Source: Streptomyces sp. WMMB 322
GTDB taxonomy: Bacteria; Actinomycetota; Actinomycetes; Streptomycetales; Streptomycetaceae
DNA length: 64,000 bases
Direction of reading: 5' to 3'
NCBI RefSeq assembly: GCF_900090145.1
Contig: NZ_FMHI01000008.1
Span: 1 to 64,000 of the forward strand
Position numbers and translations under genes: made by a program. The notes beneath the pieces were generated by a model that ran no database searches, was not told the origin of the DNA, and worked only from the letters and a program-made list of their open reading frames with translations. Shown here piece by piece: positions 49,277-59,500 of this stretch (positions within the stretch are counted from its first letter, which is position 1; the number at the start of each line of letters is the position of its first letter).

Positions 49277-50286
49277 GCCCAACCGGTGCCGAGACGGTCA
49301 AGGAGCCCGCGTCGCAGCCGTCCGCTCCGCCGTCCCGGCGCGGCATCAGCGCACCCCGTTCCGGGCTGCGTCACCTCTCACTCGCCGGGGTGCTTCTCGC
49401 GCTGGTCGTCGTCGGCGCGTTCACCAAGCCGGAGCAGTTCCTGACCGGCGACAACCTTCAGCTGATCCTCACCCAGTCCTCGGTCATCGGGGTCGTCACC
49501 GTGGGCGTCACGTTCGTGATCATCGGCGGCGGCATCGACCTGTCCGTCGGAGCGATCGTGGCGCTCGCGTCCGTGTGGGCGACGACCGTGGCCACGCAGG
49601 AGTTCGGGCTGGGCGGCGTGCTGCTGTGCGCGCTGTGCGTGGGGCTGGGCTGCGGACTCGTCAACGGCGTGCTCATCGCCTACGGGCCGATGGTGCCCTT
49701 CATCGCGACCCTGGCCATGCTCGCCTCGGCGCGGGGGCTGGCGCTGCTGATCAGCGACGGCAAGACGCAGGTGGTGACGGTGGAGTCCGTTCTCGACCTC
49801 GGCGTCTCCGACAGCTACGTGCTGGGCGTGCCGCCGCTCGTCCTGGTCTTCGCCGCCGTCGCAGTGCTCGGCTGGCTCGTCCTGGGGCGCACCACGTTCG
49901 GACGGCGCACCGTCGCCGTCGGCGGCAACGCCGAGGCCTCGCGTCTGGCCGGCATCGCCGTGCGGCGGCAGCGGCTGCTGCTGTACCTGCTCTCCGGCCT
50001 GTGCTGCGGCATCGCCGCGTTCATGCTCATCGTCCTGACCGGCTCGGGCCAGAACACCAACGGCAACCTCTACGAACTCGACGCCATCGCCGCCGCGATC
50101 ATCGGCGGCACCCTGCTGAGCGGAGGCCGCGGCACCATCACCGGCTCCGTGCTCGGAGTGCTCGTCTTCACCACGATCACCAACCTGTTCGCTCTCAACA
50201 ACCTCCAGACGGACGTCCAGCAGATCGCCAAGGGAGCGATCATCGTCGCCGCAGTCCTGGTCCAGAAGGGTCGGAAGACGTCATGA
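49270..50286 (+). CDS. Sugar ABC transporter permease (RbsC type)
   Basis: A 338-residue membrane protein with eight to ten hydrophobic helices. VTFVIIGGGIDLSVGAIVAL is the conserved RbsC/XylH-type motif, followed by FIATLAMLASARGLALLISD, RTVAVGGNAEASRLAGIAV (contact loop to the ATPase) and GNLYELDAIAAAIIGGTLLS. The GTG start overlaps the ATPase gene and its stop overlaps the binding-protein start (ATGA). Substrate class is a monosaccharide or a polyol such as inositol. Confidence 0.93.
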   Translation: MLSPTGAETVKEPASQPSAPPSRRGISAPRSGLRHLSLAGVLLALVVVGAFTKPEQFLTGDNLQLILTQSSVIGVVTVGVTFVIIGGGIDLSVGAIVALASVWATTVATQEFGLGGVLLCALCVGLGCGLVNGVLIAYGPMVPFIATLAMLASARGLALLISDGKTQVVTVESVLDLGVSDSYVLGVPPLVLVFAAVAVLGWLVLGRTTFGRRTVAVGGNAEASRLAGIAVRRQRLLLYLLSGLCCGIAAFMLIVLTGSGQNTNGNLYELDAIAAAIIGGTLLSGGRGTITGSVLGVLVFTTITNLFALNNLQTDVQQIAKGAIIVAAVLVQKGRKTS

Positions 50287-51416
50287 CCGAATCGCCCGAG
50301 AACCCGAATCCGAACAACCCCGTACCCGGCTCGCCCCGTTCCGAGGCCTCTTCGCGCTCGTCCTCGTCCTCGCCCCGTGCGTTCGGCGCCTCGCGCAGGA
50401 ACATCCTCTTCGGCGCCGCCGCCGGTGCCGCCTTTCTCTCCGCCGGATGCACCAGCAACAAGAGCAACGACGACAAGGACGCCGAGGCCGGGCAGGCCAA
50501 CGTCGCCGACGACAAGCCCGGCAAGCAGGTCACCATCGGCTTCGCCGGGCCGCAGGCCGACCACGGCTGGCTCAACGCCATCAACGAGCAGGCCAAGAAG
50601 CGGGCGAAGCAGTACAAGGACGTCACCCTGGAGGCCACCGAGGGGTCCAACGACAACGCCCAGCAGGTGGGGCAGATCGAGACGCTGATCAACAAGAAGG
50701 TCGACGTCCTCGTCATCCTTCCCGCCGACGGGAAGGCGCTCACGCAGGTCGGTCTCAAGGCGATGCGTGCGGGCATCCCCGTCGTCAACCTCGACCGGGT
50801 CTTCGCCTCGCAGCAGGCCTACCGGTGCTGGATCGGCGGCGACAACTACGGCATGGGGCTCAACGCCGGCCGCTACATCGGGGAGAAGCTCAAGGACAAG
50901 AAGAACGCGAAAGTCGTGGAACTCGCGGGCATCGACAACCTCGAGCTGACCCGGGAGCGCACGAAGGGCTTCGACGACGCCCTGAAGAACTACCCGGGCA
51001 TCGACAAGGTCGCGCGGCAGGCCGCCGAGTTCACCGTGGAGTCCGGTCAGTCGAAGATGGCCCAACTGCTGCGTGCTGAACCGAAGTTCGACGCGCTGTG
51101 GAACCACGACGACGATCAGGGCGTCGGCGCCGAGCGGGCCATCAAGCAGGCCGGCCGCGACGACTTCCTCATGGTCGGCGGCGCCGGATCACGGCGCGTG
51201 ATGGAGACCATCAAGGCCGACGACAGCGTCATCAAGGCCACCGTTCTCTATCCGCCGACGATGGCGGCCTCGGCGATCGACCTCGCACGCGCACTGGGGC
51301 AGGGCAAGGGGGTCGGCGGTCTCGCCGAATTCGAGATCCCCGCGTCCATCACGCTCTACTCGGCCGTCGTCACGAAGTCCAACGTCGACGAATACCTGCC
51401 GACGGGCTTCAAGTAG
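50283..51416 (+). CDS. Sugar-binding lipoprotein of the ABC transporter
   Basis: A 377-residue exported protein of the RbsB-type periplasmic-binding family. The N-terminus is long and Ser/Pro-rich, then SRRNILFGAAAGAAFLSAGC, which combines a twin-arginine-like start and a lipobox (LSAGC). The mature part has VTIGFAGPQADHGWLNAINE, VDVLVILPADGKALTQVGLK, IPVVNLDRVF, LWNHDDDQGVGAERAIKQAG and LYPPTMAASAIDLARALGQG. It captures the sugar outside the membrane for the ATPase/permease pair. The pocket residues do not allow the ligand to be named. Confidence 0.93.
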   Translation: MTESPENPNPNNPVPGSPRSEASSRSSSSSPRAFGASRRNILFGAAAGAAFLSAGCTSNKSNDDKDAEAGQANVADDKPGKQVTIGFAGPQADHGWLNAINEQAKKRAKQYKDVTLEATEGSNDNAQQVGQIETLINKKVDVLVILPADGKALTQVGLKAMRAGIPVVNLDRVFASQQAYRCWIGGDNYGMGLNAGRYIGEKLKDKKNAKVVELAGIDNLELTRERTKGFDDALKNYPGIDKVARQAAEFTVESGQSKMAQLLRAEPKFDALWNHDDDQGVGAERAIKQAGRDDFLMVGGAGSRRVMETIKADDSVIKATVLYPPTMAASAIDLARALGQGKGVGGLAEFEIPASITLYSAVVTKSNVDEYLPTGFK

Positions 51417-51584
51417 GCCCGCCCCGGGCCCCGTCACCGGGCTCTCCGGTCCGCTCCGGCCCGACCCGGACGACCCGGACGGCCCGGACCCGCGACGGGA
51501 CCCGCTTCGGGCCGAGCACCGCGCCGCGCACCACGCCAGGGCCGTGCCCGCCCCCCACTCGTATCCCCGACAGGGAGGAGCCCC

Positions 51585-52793
51585 ATGTCCGACGACACAG
51601 CGCCCGCACCCGCACCCGCCCACTCCCGACAGGGCGGATCGGCGCCACCGCTCGGCGTGGGCATGGTCGGTTACGCCTTCATGGGAGCCGCCCACTCCCA
51701 GGGGTGGCGCACCGTCGGCCGGGTCTTCGACCTGCCGCTCGCGCCCGCCATGACCGCCGTGTGCGGACGGGACCCGGAGGCCGTGCGCGCGGCGGCCGGC
51801 AAGCTCGGCTGGGCGGCGGCCGAAACCGACTGGCGGGCGCTGATCGCGCGCAGCGACATCCAGCTCGTCGACATCTGCACACCGGGCGAGAGCCATGCCG
51901 AGATCGCCGTCGCCGCACTGGAGGCGGGCAAGCACGTGCTGTGCGAGAAGCCCCTCGCCAACTCGGTGGCCGAGGCCGAAGCGATGGCCACCGCGGCGCA
52001 AGCAGCCCGCGAGCGGGGCCAGTTGACGATGGTCGGCTTCAACTACCGCCGCACGCCCGCCCTCGCCCTCGCCCGGCGCATGGTCGCCGAGGGCCGGCTG
52101 GGCGAACTGCGCCACGTGCGCGTGCACTACCTGCAGGACTGGCTCGTCGACCCGGCCTTCCCGCTGGCGTGGCGGCTGCGCAGGGAAGCCGCCGGCTCCG
52201 GGGCACTGGGGGACCTCGGCGCGCACGCCGTCGACATCGCACAGCACCTGGCGGGTTCACCCGTCGCCGGGATCTCCGCCCAGACGGAGACCTTCGTGAC
52301 GGAGCGTCCGCTGCCCGGCGAGGCACCCGGCGGCGCGCTCGGCGCCGTCACCGTCGACGACGCGGCCATCTTCAACGGGCGCCTGCAATCGGGGGCGTTG
52401 GCGTCCTTCGAGGTCAGCCGCGTGGCCTCCGGACGCAAGAACGCACTGCGCGTCGAGCTCAACGGGACACTCGGATCACTCGAGTTCGACCTGGAACGCC
52501 TCAACGAACTCCATTTCCACGACCACACCGACACCGCATCCGAATCGGGGTTCCGGCGCATCCTCGTCACCGAGGGCGAGCACCCCTACCTGGAGGCGTG
52601 GTGGCCGCCCGGGCACGGCCTGGGCTACGAGCACACCTTCGTGCACCAGGCGCGCGACCTGCTGCACGCGATCGCCACCGGCACCGACGCAGAACCGTCC
52701 TTCGCCGACGGGCTCCAGGTCCAGCGGGTCCTGGCCGCCGTCGAGGAGAGCGCGGCGAAGCAGAGCACCTGCGTCACCGTCGACGCCGGCTGA
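51585..52793 (+). CDS. Gfo/Idh/MocA-family oxidoreductase
   Basis: A 402-residue NAD(P)-dependent dehydrogenase. [18 protein letters not shown] is the nucleotide-binding loop, [20 protein letters not shown] and [14 protein letters not shown] hold the family's EKP motif, and [20 protein letters not shown] the catalytic DxGxHxxD helix. It oxidises or reduces a sugar or inositol hydroxyl group. It follows the sugar transporter by 168 bases and precedes the isomerase gene, so it likely acts on the imported sugar. GACAGGGAGGAGC lies before the ATG. Confidence 0.92.
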   Translation: MSDDTAPAPAPAHSRQGGSAPPLGVGMVGYAFMGAAHSQGWRTVGRVFDLPLAPAMTAVCGRDPEAVRAAAGKLGWAAAETDWRALIARSDIQLVDICTPGESHAEIAVAALEAGKHVLCEKPLANSVAEAEAMATAAQAARERGQLTMVGFNYRRTPALALARRMVAEGRLGELRHVRVHYLQDWLVDPAFPLAWRLRREAAGSGALGDLGAHAVDIAQHLAGSPVAGISAQTETFVTERPLPGEAPGGALGAVTVDDAAIFNGRLQSGALASFEVSRVASGRKNALRVELNGTLGSLEFDLERLNELHFHDHTDTASESGFRRILVTEGEHPYLEAWWPPGHGLGYEHTFVHQARDLLHAIATGTDAEPSFADGLQVQRVLAAVEESAAKQSTCVTVDAG

Positions 52794-52860
52794 CGAGCCG
52801 GCCACTGCCGCCGGACCGGACCCGGACACCCAGCCCAGCACGGATCAGGAGGCTGCGCCA

Positions 52861-53859
52861 ATGCCCCGACAGTTCACCCTCTTCACCGGCCAGTGGGCGG
52901 ACCTGCCGCTGGAGGAAGTCTGCCGCCACGCCCGCGACTTCGGCTACGACGGTCTCGAACTCGCCTGCTGGGGCGACCACTTCGAAGTCGACCGCGCCCT
53001 CGCCGAACCCGGCTACGTCGAGGGACGGCATGCCCTGCTGGAGAAGTACGGCCTGAAGTGCTGGGCGATCTCCAACCACCTTGTGGGGCAGGCCGTCTGC
53101 GACGATCCCGTCGACGAGCGGCACCAGGCCATCCTGCCCGCCCGCATCTGGGGCGACGGCGACCCGGAGGGCGTGCGGCAGCGCGCCGCGGCGGCGATGA
53201 AGGACACCGCGCGAGCCGCGGCTGCGTTCGGCGTGCGCACCGTCGTCGGCTTCACCGGGTCCTCCATCTGGCATCTGGTCGCCATGTTCCCGCCGGTCCC
53301 GCCGCACATGGTCGAACGCGGCTACGAGGACTTCGCGCAGCGGTGGCACCCGATCCTGGACGTCTTCGACGCCGAGGGCGTGCGTTTCGCGCACGAGGTG
53401 CACCCGAGCGAGATCGCCTACGACTACTGGACGACGCACCGTGCGCTGGAAGCCATCGGCCACCGCCCGGCATTCGGACTCAACTTCGACCCCAGCCACT
53501 TCGTCTGGCAGGACCTGGACCCCACCGGGTTCCTCTACGACTACCGGGAGCGGATCTACCACGTCGACTGCAAGGAGGCCCGCAAGCGGCTCGACGGGCG
53601 CAACGGGCGGCTCGGCTCCCACCTGCCGTGGGGCGACCCGCGGCGCGGCTGGGACTTCGTCTCCGCCGGGCACGGCGACGTGGCCTGGGAGGACGTGTTC
53701 AGGATGCTGCACTCCATCGGCTACGACGGGCCCGTCTCCGTCGAGTGGGAGGACGCCGGCATGGACCGGCTGGCGGGAGCGCCGGAGGCCCTGCGCCGGC
53801 TCAAGGCCTACGACTACGACCCCCCGTCCTCCTCCTTCGACGCGGCGTTCAGCAGCTGA
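52861..53859 (+). CDS. Sugar phosphate isomerase/epimerase-type TIM-barrel protein
   Basis: A 332-residue AP-endonuclease-2 (xylose-isomerase-like) barrel. [70 protein letters not shown] (metal Glu), [16 protein letters not shown] (metal Asp/His), [12 protein letters not shown], and [15 protein letters not shown] (metal Glu) are the strands carrying the metal ligands. It probably isomerises or dehydrates a keto-sugar made by the neighbouring dehydrogenase. AGGAGG precedes the ATG. A perfect terminator hairpin follows. Confidence 0.9.
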   Translation: MPRQFTLFTGQWADLPLEEVCRHARDFGYDGLELACWGDHFEVDRALAEPGYVEGRHALLEKYGLKCWAISNHLVGQAVCDDPVDERHQAILPARIWGDGDPEGVRQRAAAAMKDTARAAAAFGVRTVVGFTGSSIWHLVAMFPPVPPHMVERGYEDFAQRWHPILDVFDAEGVRFAHEVHPSEIAYDYWTTHRALEAIGHRPAFGLNFDPSHFVWQDLDPTGFLYDYRERIYHVDCKEARKRLDGRNGRLGSHLPWGDPRRGWDFVSAGHGDVAWEDVFRMLHSIGYDGPVSVEWEDAGMDRLAGAPEALRRLKAYDYDPPSSSFDAAFSS

Positions 53860-53908
53860 ACGGGGCGCCGGGCCGGGCCGGTTGCCGCCGGACCACCACC
53901 CCCCACCG

Positions 53909-53948
53909 CCGCGCCCCCGGGCAACCCGCCTGCCCGGGGGCGCGGTTT
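53909..53948 (+). terminator. Intrinsic terminator of the sugar operon
   Basis: CCGCGCCCCCGGGCA pairs perfectly over 15 bases with TGCCCGGGGGCGCGG across a seven-base loop, followed by TTT. Confidence 0.85.
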
Positions 53949-54355
53949 CCCCCGGGCGTCAGCCCTGCGCGCGTCAGCCCTGCGCCGCGTACGGGACGAC
54001 GGACCGGGCGACGGGGGGAAGAGGGTGAGTTGGGGTTCGGCGTCCGGTCCTCGTCCGTCCGCGCCGCCGTGACGTCCGTCATCTCCTGCCGCTCCCGGCT
54101 CATTTCGCCTCGCCGCACGCTCAGAACCCGGTCACGGTCACGGAACGTCATAACCGCTGTCCACCGCTCCGAGTCGTACGCCTCGTCCGCGTACGGGCGG
54201 CGCCGAGGGCGGAAGCGCAGCCGCGCAAATGACTGCCTTCAGCAGGAACTTCAGGAAATCTGCCGAATATTTGCCTGTTCTTGACGCGAACGGCGATCGG
54301 CGGGACTGTCAGCCTCTCCAGCCCGGCAACCCAACCCAGGAAGGCAACGTCTCCC
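53949..54355 (+). promoter_or_regulatory. Upstream region of the M15 peptidase gene
   Basis: No gene was found. The last 130 bases are A+T-richer. TTGACG near 54281 followed after 17 bases by GACTGT is a possible promoter, and AGGAAGG before the ATG is the ribosome-binding site. The c-di-AMP (ydaO) riboswitch often found before wall hydrolases was looked for and not recognised. Confidence 0.35.
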
Positions 54356-55126
54356 ATGACTTCACGTTCTGTCAGAGCGCTGGTCTCGGTTCTGACCGGT
54401 GCGGGCCTGGCGCTGGCCGCCCCCGCGGCCGTGCCCGCGGTGGCAAGCCCGGCGCCGGCCGCCGCAGCGACGGCCACAGCCGCCGACGCGTGCTACAGCT
54501 GGAGCGGAACGCTCAGCGAGGGCGCGTCCGGCGAAGCCGTGCGGCAGCTGCAGATCCGCGTCGCCGGATATCCGGGCTCCGGCAGCCAGTTGGCCATCGA
54601 CGGCCAGTTCGGCCCCGCCACCAAGGCCGCGGTGCAGCGCTTCCAGTCGGCCTACGGCCTCTCCGCCGACGGAGTCGCGGGCCCCCAGACCTTCAACAAG
54701 ATCTACGAGCTGCAGGACGACGACTGCACACCGGCCAACTTCAGCTACGACGAGCTGAACAACTGCAACTCCGACTGGTCCGGCGGCAAGGTCGGCGCGG
54801 CCACCGCCCGCGCCAACGCCCTGGTCACCATGTGGAAACTCCAGGCCATGCGGCACGCCATGGGCGACCGGCCGATCACCGTCAACGGCGGCTTCCGCAG
54901 CGTCTCCTGCAACAGCGCCGTCGGCGGCGCGGCCAACAGCCGCCACATGTACGGCCACGCGGCCGACCTGGGCGCGGGTTCCCAGGGCTTCTGCGCCCTG
55001 GCCCGGGCGGCACGCGACCACGGCTTCACCGAGATCCTCGGCCCCGGCTACCCGGGCCACGACGACCACACTCACGTCGCGGGCGGTGACGGACGCTTCT
55101 GGTCGGCCCCCAGCTGCGGGATCTGA
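54356..55126 (+). CDS. Secreted peptidoglycan-binding M15-type D-Ala-D-Ala carboxypeptidase
   Basis: A 256-residue secreted protein. Signal peptide LVSVLTGAGLALAAPAAVPA ends near residue 42. A peptidoglycan-binding repeat (EAVRQLQIRVAGY, LAIDGQFGPATKAAVQRFQS) spans about 55-115. The catalytic zinc domain follows with GGFRSVSCNSAVGG, NSRHMYGHAADLGAG (zinc His and Asp) and PGHDDHTHVAGG (second zinc His pair). It trims or hydrolyses wall peptides, as in VanY/zinc D-Ala-D-Ala carboxypeptidases. Cysteine-rich, so disulfides are likely. It is monocistronic with a very strong terminator after it. Confidence 0.92.
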   Translation: MTSRSVRALVSVLTGAGLALAAPAAVPAVASPAPAAAATATAADACYSWSGTLSEGASGEAVRQLQIRVAGYPGSGSQLAIDGQFGPATKAAVQRFQSAYGLSADGVAGPQTFNKIYELQDDDCTPANFSYDELNNCNSDWSGGKVGAATARANALVTMWKLQAMRHAMGDRPITVNGGFRSVSCNSAVGGAANSRHMYGHAADLGAGSQGFCALARAARDHGFTEILGPGYPGHDDHTHVAGGDGRFWSAPSCGI

Positions 55127-55146
55127 CACTCCACTTCGCCTTCGGC

Positions 55147-55196
55147 AGCACGACGCCCGCCCCGGATCGCCGATGACCCGGGGCGGGCGTCGTGCT
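55147..55196 (+). terminator. Strong intrinsic terminator
   Basis: AGCACGACGCCCGCCCCGG and CCGGGGCGGGCGTCGTGCT form a perfect 19-base-pair stem with a 12-base loop, 20 bases after the M15 peptidase stop. Confidence 0.9.
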
Positions 55197-55551
55197 CCGG
55201 CGCGGCTCCGCCCGGCGACCGCAAAACGCGGATGTGATCACGGCCTCTTCCCCTCGCCCTCACCGGCGGCGCAACGCCCGCGCTGTGTACGGTGACGGGA
55301 CTGCCCGCGGGACGTGCGCGGGCAGCCGTTCGGACGTCGGGGGAGGCGCGGGCAGCGCCGCACGGGGGCCGGGTCGCAGCGCCGAAGTGGCCGCCGCCGT
55401 GGGGGAGTTCTGCGCGCGGTCCGCGGCCGGCCGGTCCGCGTACCGTTGCACGGCCGGAGCCGGTGCAGTGCCGCGGTCGGTGCCGGTGGAGGATCTGTCG
55501 CGGGTCCGCTTTCTCCCCTAGGGTCGGAATGCCTGAGCGAGCGGGGGTGTG
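55197..55551 (+). other. Non-coding region before the RHS toxin module
   Basis: No gene was supported here; short open frames have no ribosome-binding sites and a composition like random G+C-rich DNA. The promoter of the toxin module should lie here, but no clear -35/-10 pair was found. Confidence 0.45.
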
Positions 55552-55944
55552 ATGCCTACGGAGGAGTCCGAGGACGGCGGGAACCTTGACGAGGTACAAG
55601 AGCAAGTGCGGGCCATGCTGGGGGAGTTCCGCAGATCGCTGGTGCTCGTCCCGATCCGGGACGGCGGGATCCTCGCCGGGGACCAGGGGGGCCTGCGATG
55701 GATCTACGCGTTCACCGACACCGACACGCTGACGGCGTTCGCGCGGGGGCGGGGCGAGGGCGGGGAGTGGGAGTTCCGGCGGGTCTACGGGGCCCGGCTG
55801 CTGGACGAGACCCTGGCCGAGGTCGGCGTCCCCTGCGGTATTGCGGTCGATGTGGGCAGTGAGGGCGCGTTCCTGCTGCCGCCGGCGAAGGGGATCGTGC
55901 CCGACGAGGTGGCCGTGACCGAGGAGTCGGAGGGGGCGGCGTGA
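55552..55944 (+). CDS. SseB-domain protein of the RHS module
   Basis: A 130-residue soluble protein. RRSLVLVPIRDGGILAGDQG, RWIYAFTDTDTLTAFARG and a C-terminal GIAVDVGSEGAFLLPPAKG match the SseB N-terminal-like domain, common next to ESX-type and polymorphic toxin genes in actinobacteria. It may act as a chaperone or adaptor for the toxin. Start is ATG 55552 (GTG 55549 in frame just before). The stop overlaps the next gene's GTG (GTGA). Confidence 0.75.
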   Translation: MPTEESEDGGNLDEVQEQVRAMLGEFRRSLVLVPIRDGGILAGDQGGLRWIYAFTDTDTLTAFARGRGEGGEWEFRRVYGARLLDETLAEVGVPCGIAVDVGSEGAFLLPPAKGIVPDEVAVTEESEGAA

Positions 55945-56564
55945 GCGGCGGTTACAAGTTCGATCCCGCGGCGGCGAAGCAGGTAGAGCAGGGCCTGAAG
56001 GCTGCGACGGCGGAACTGGAGGAGACCGGCTTCTTCTCCATCACCGCGCAGCAGGGCCAGGGCTTCCAGTTCCTGATGATGTCCGGCATGGAGATGGGCA
56101 ACGGTGAACTGGCCGACGTGTTCGGCCAGTTCTGCGGCCTGTGGGGAATGGCGATCCACGAGAAGATGCAGCACCTGAACGACATCGCGGAGAAGCTGGA
56201 CCTGTCCGCCGGTCTGTACCACGAGCAGGAGCAGTACGTGAACGACACCCTCAAGGAGGTCGTCGTCACCGCAGGCTCGTACAACCCGCAACAGGGCGTC
56301 GCCGAGGGGGACAAGGCGGGCGAGAAGTCCTGGGGCGAGGTGTGGGACGGCGTGAAGCCGCGCGTGCCGGAGGTGGACACCTCCGTGCCGGACCTGGGCG
56401 AGATGGGCGACCAGTGGGAGCAGGTCGGGGACGACTTCGAGACCTCCCCGTGGCAGGACGTGGCCGGCCCGGACCGGTGGGACGAGTCGGACTGGCAGTG
56501 GCACGGGCCGCCGGAGCAGGAGCAGGGCGGCCAGGGCGACGGCAGGGGCAACGGGGGGAATTGA
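55941..56564 (+). CDS. Helical WXG100-like partner protein of the RHS module
   Basis: A 207-residue protein, probably helical for its first 115 residues (AAAKQVEQGLKAATAELEET, LADVFGQFCGLWGMAIHEKM, LNDIAEKLDLSAGLYHEQEQ), then a flexible acidic tail rich in Trp, Asp and Gly. This resembles ESX/type VII secretion-associated proteins that accompany large toxins in Streptomyces. No canonical WxG is present. It is coupled to the SseB-like gene by GTGA overlap and lies three bases before the toxin gene, so the three are likely made together. Confidence 0.6.
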   Translation: MSGGYKFDPAAAKQVEQGLKAATAELEETGFFSITAQQGQGFQFLMMSGMEMGNGELADVFGQFCGLWGMAIHEKMQHLNDIAEKLDLSAGLYHEQEQYVNDTLKEVVVTAGSYNPQQGVAEGDKAGEKSWGEVWDGVKPRVPEVDTSVPDLGEMGDQWEQVGDDFETSPWQDVAGPDRWDESDWQWHGPPEQEQGGQGDGRGNGGN

Positions 56565-56567
56565 CCT

Positions 56568-59500
56568 GTGGGTCTGGGGGACGCGTTCGAAGCGGTCGGC
56601 GACGGAGTCGAGTGGGCCGGCGGCAAGGCCGCCGACGGCCTGGAGAGCGTAGGGCTGGAAGGCGCAGCCGAGGGCGTACGGGACGCCGGCGAGTGGACGG
56701 CGGACAAGCTCGGTGCCGACGTCTCCGAACGGCAGCTGGGGGAGACGGAGGACCCGAAGGAGATCATCCACGGCGACGTGGAGAAGCTGACCGACCGGGC
56801 CGAGCATCTGCGGGACTTCTACAAGGCGTTCGACAAGCTCGGCTCCGGCCTGAAGCGCCTGGACGTGCACGGCTGGGAAGGCGAGGCCGGGGAGGCGTTC
56901 CGCTCCGAGTTCCAGCCGCAGCCGAAGTTCTGGCTGCAGGCAGCCGACGCGTGCGAGGCCGCCGCGAAGCAGATGGTCCAGTACGCCTCCACCGTGCAGT
57001 GGGCGCAGGGCGAGGCCAAGGAGGCCATCGCCCTGTACAAGAAGTCGAAGGCCGCCTCCGACAAGGCAGTTGACGACTACAACGCCAAGGCCGACGAGTG
57101 GAACCGCAAGAACGACTCCGGTCAGGACGCCGGCCCGAAGCCGCCGCCGTTCCAGGACCCGGGCAAGGCCGGACTGGACCGGGCCCAGCACATGGTCGGC
57201 GAGGCCAGGCATCAGCGCGACGACGCCGCGCGCCGCGCGAAGGACGCCATGAAGGGGCTCGTCGAGCAGGCCCCGAAGCTGCCCGGCGCCTGGGACATGG
57301 CCAAGCTGGCCTTCAAGTCCATGGGCGAGGGCATGGCGCTCAACAGCGTGCACCTGGTCGGCGGGGCACTGAAGGGCCTGGGTGAGACGGTCGGCCTGGT
57401 GCGGATGCTCAACCCCCAGGATCCGTACAACCTGACCCACCCGGCCCAGTACATGCAGAACGTCAACGGCGTCGCCACCGGCCTGGCCTCCACCGTCGCC
57501 CACCCCGAACGCCTCGTCGGCATCGTCAAGAACCAGAACTGGCGCGACCCGGCCGAGGCCATCGGGAAAGTCGCCGTCGACCTCATCGGCGGCAAGGGCG
57601 CCGGCGGCGCCGCCAAGGGAGGCCTCAAGGGCGCCCTGAAGGCCGGCGGCAAGGAAGCCGCCGAGCAGGGCGCGAAGCAGGCTGCCCGGAAGTCGGTCAA
57701 GGAGCGCATCAGCGACCTCGCGCGGGACCTGAAGTGCAAGGTGCTGCGCAACGAGCCCGTGGACATGGCCACCGGGCGGATGGTGCTGCCGCAGACCGAC
57801 GTCAGCCTGCCGGGCACCTTCCCGCTCGACTTCAGCCGCACCTTCGAGTCCGCGTACCGCAACGGCGGCTGGTTCGGGCCCGCTTGGGCCTCCACCATCG
57901 ACGAGCGTCTGGAGGCCGACGCCGAAGGTGTCGTGCACGTCGCCGCCGACGGCAGCGTGCGCGCCTATCCCCATCCGGCGCCGGACCTGTCCGTCACCCC
58001 GGTCAAGGGAGTGCCGTGGACGCTGGAGCGTCACCCGGACGGCTCGTACGTCCTCCACGACCCGGTCGAGCGGATCACCCGCACCTTCGAAGCGCCCGCC
58101 GGTGTGGAACCGGGCGGGGACGGCATCGCCAGGCTCGCTTCCGTCTCCGACGCGCAGGGCAACTGGATCTCCGTCGAGTGGGATCTGGGACAGCCGCACT
58201 CCATGTCCCACTCCGGCGGCTACGAGCTGCTGTTCACCTGCGACGCGGGACGCATCACGGCGCTGTCGCTGAGCACCCCCGAGGGTCCGGTGCGGCTGCG
58301 TTCCTACGCCTACGGCGAGCGCGGCTTCCTCACCTCCGTGGCCGACTTCGAGGACCGTGCCACCCGCTACGAGGTGGACGAACGCGGCCGCATCGTCAAG
58401 TGGACCGACAGCAACGACAGTTCGTTCTCGTACGTCTACGACGACGAGGACCGCTGCATCCACCACGAGGGCGAAGCCGGACACCTCAAGTCCCGCTTCG
58501 AGTACGGCCTGGACAGCAGCGAACCCGGATGCACCACGACCCGGGTCACCGACTCCCTGGGACACATCTCCCTGTTCACGGTCGACGCCCAGCTGCGGAT
58601 CGTGGCCGAGACCGACCGCGCCGGCCGCACCACCCGCACCACGTACGACGACGAGCACCGGCCGCTGACGGTGACGGACCCTTTCCCGGCCTCCGGCCGG
58701 GGAGACCCCAAGGGTGCGACGGTCTCGTACACCTACGACGAGGTCGGGCGTCCGCTGCGCGTCGTGCTGCCCGACGGCGGCGAGGTCTCCGTCGAGTACG
58801 ACGAGCACGGCCGTCCGGTTCGCAGGACCGACGCCGACGGCGCGGAGTGGCACTACGCCCGCGACGAGCGAGGACTGCTCACCGCAGTCACCGACCCGGC
58901 CGGTTCGACCACCACCTACGGCTACGACGCCCGCGGCCATCTCGCGTCCGTCACCGACGTGTTGGGCGCCACCACCGCGGTCCGCTGCGACGCGGCAGGC
59001 CTGCCGGTGTGGATCACCGACCCCCTGGGAGGGACGACCGCGTACGTGCGCGACGCGTTCGGGCGGCCCGTCACCGTCACCGAACCGTCGGGCGCCGTCA
59101 CCAGCTTGGAGTGGACGACGGAGGGCCACCTCCTGAGCCGTACCGACCCCGGCGGCGAGGTGCAGAGCTGGACGTACGACGGGGAGGGCAACTGCCTCAC
59201 CCACACCGACGCCGTCGGCGGCGAAACCCACTACGAATACACGCACTTCGACCTGCGCACCGCCCGGACCGGCCCCGACGGCGTGCGGCACACCTTCGCC
59301 TACGACACCGAACTGCGCCTCGTCCAGGTCGCCAACCCGCAGGGACTGACCTGGAGTTACACCTACGACCCCGCGGGCCGCCTGATATCGGAGACCGACT
59401 TCGACGGCCGCACCGTGCAGTACGGCCAGGACGACGCCGGGCGCCTGGCCTTCCGCACCAACCCGGCGGGCGAGACGGTCAGCTTCACCCGCGACGCCAT

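Noticed and set aside
53949-54355. c-di-AMP (ydaO) riboswitch before the M15 peptidase gene
   Set aside because: The position is typical, but the conserved GGGGTGAA and CCGAACCCG elements could not be found.
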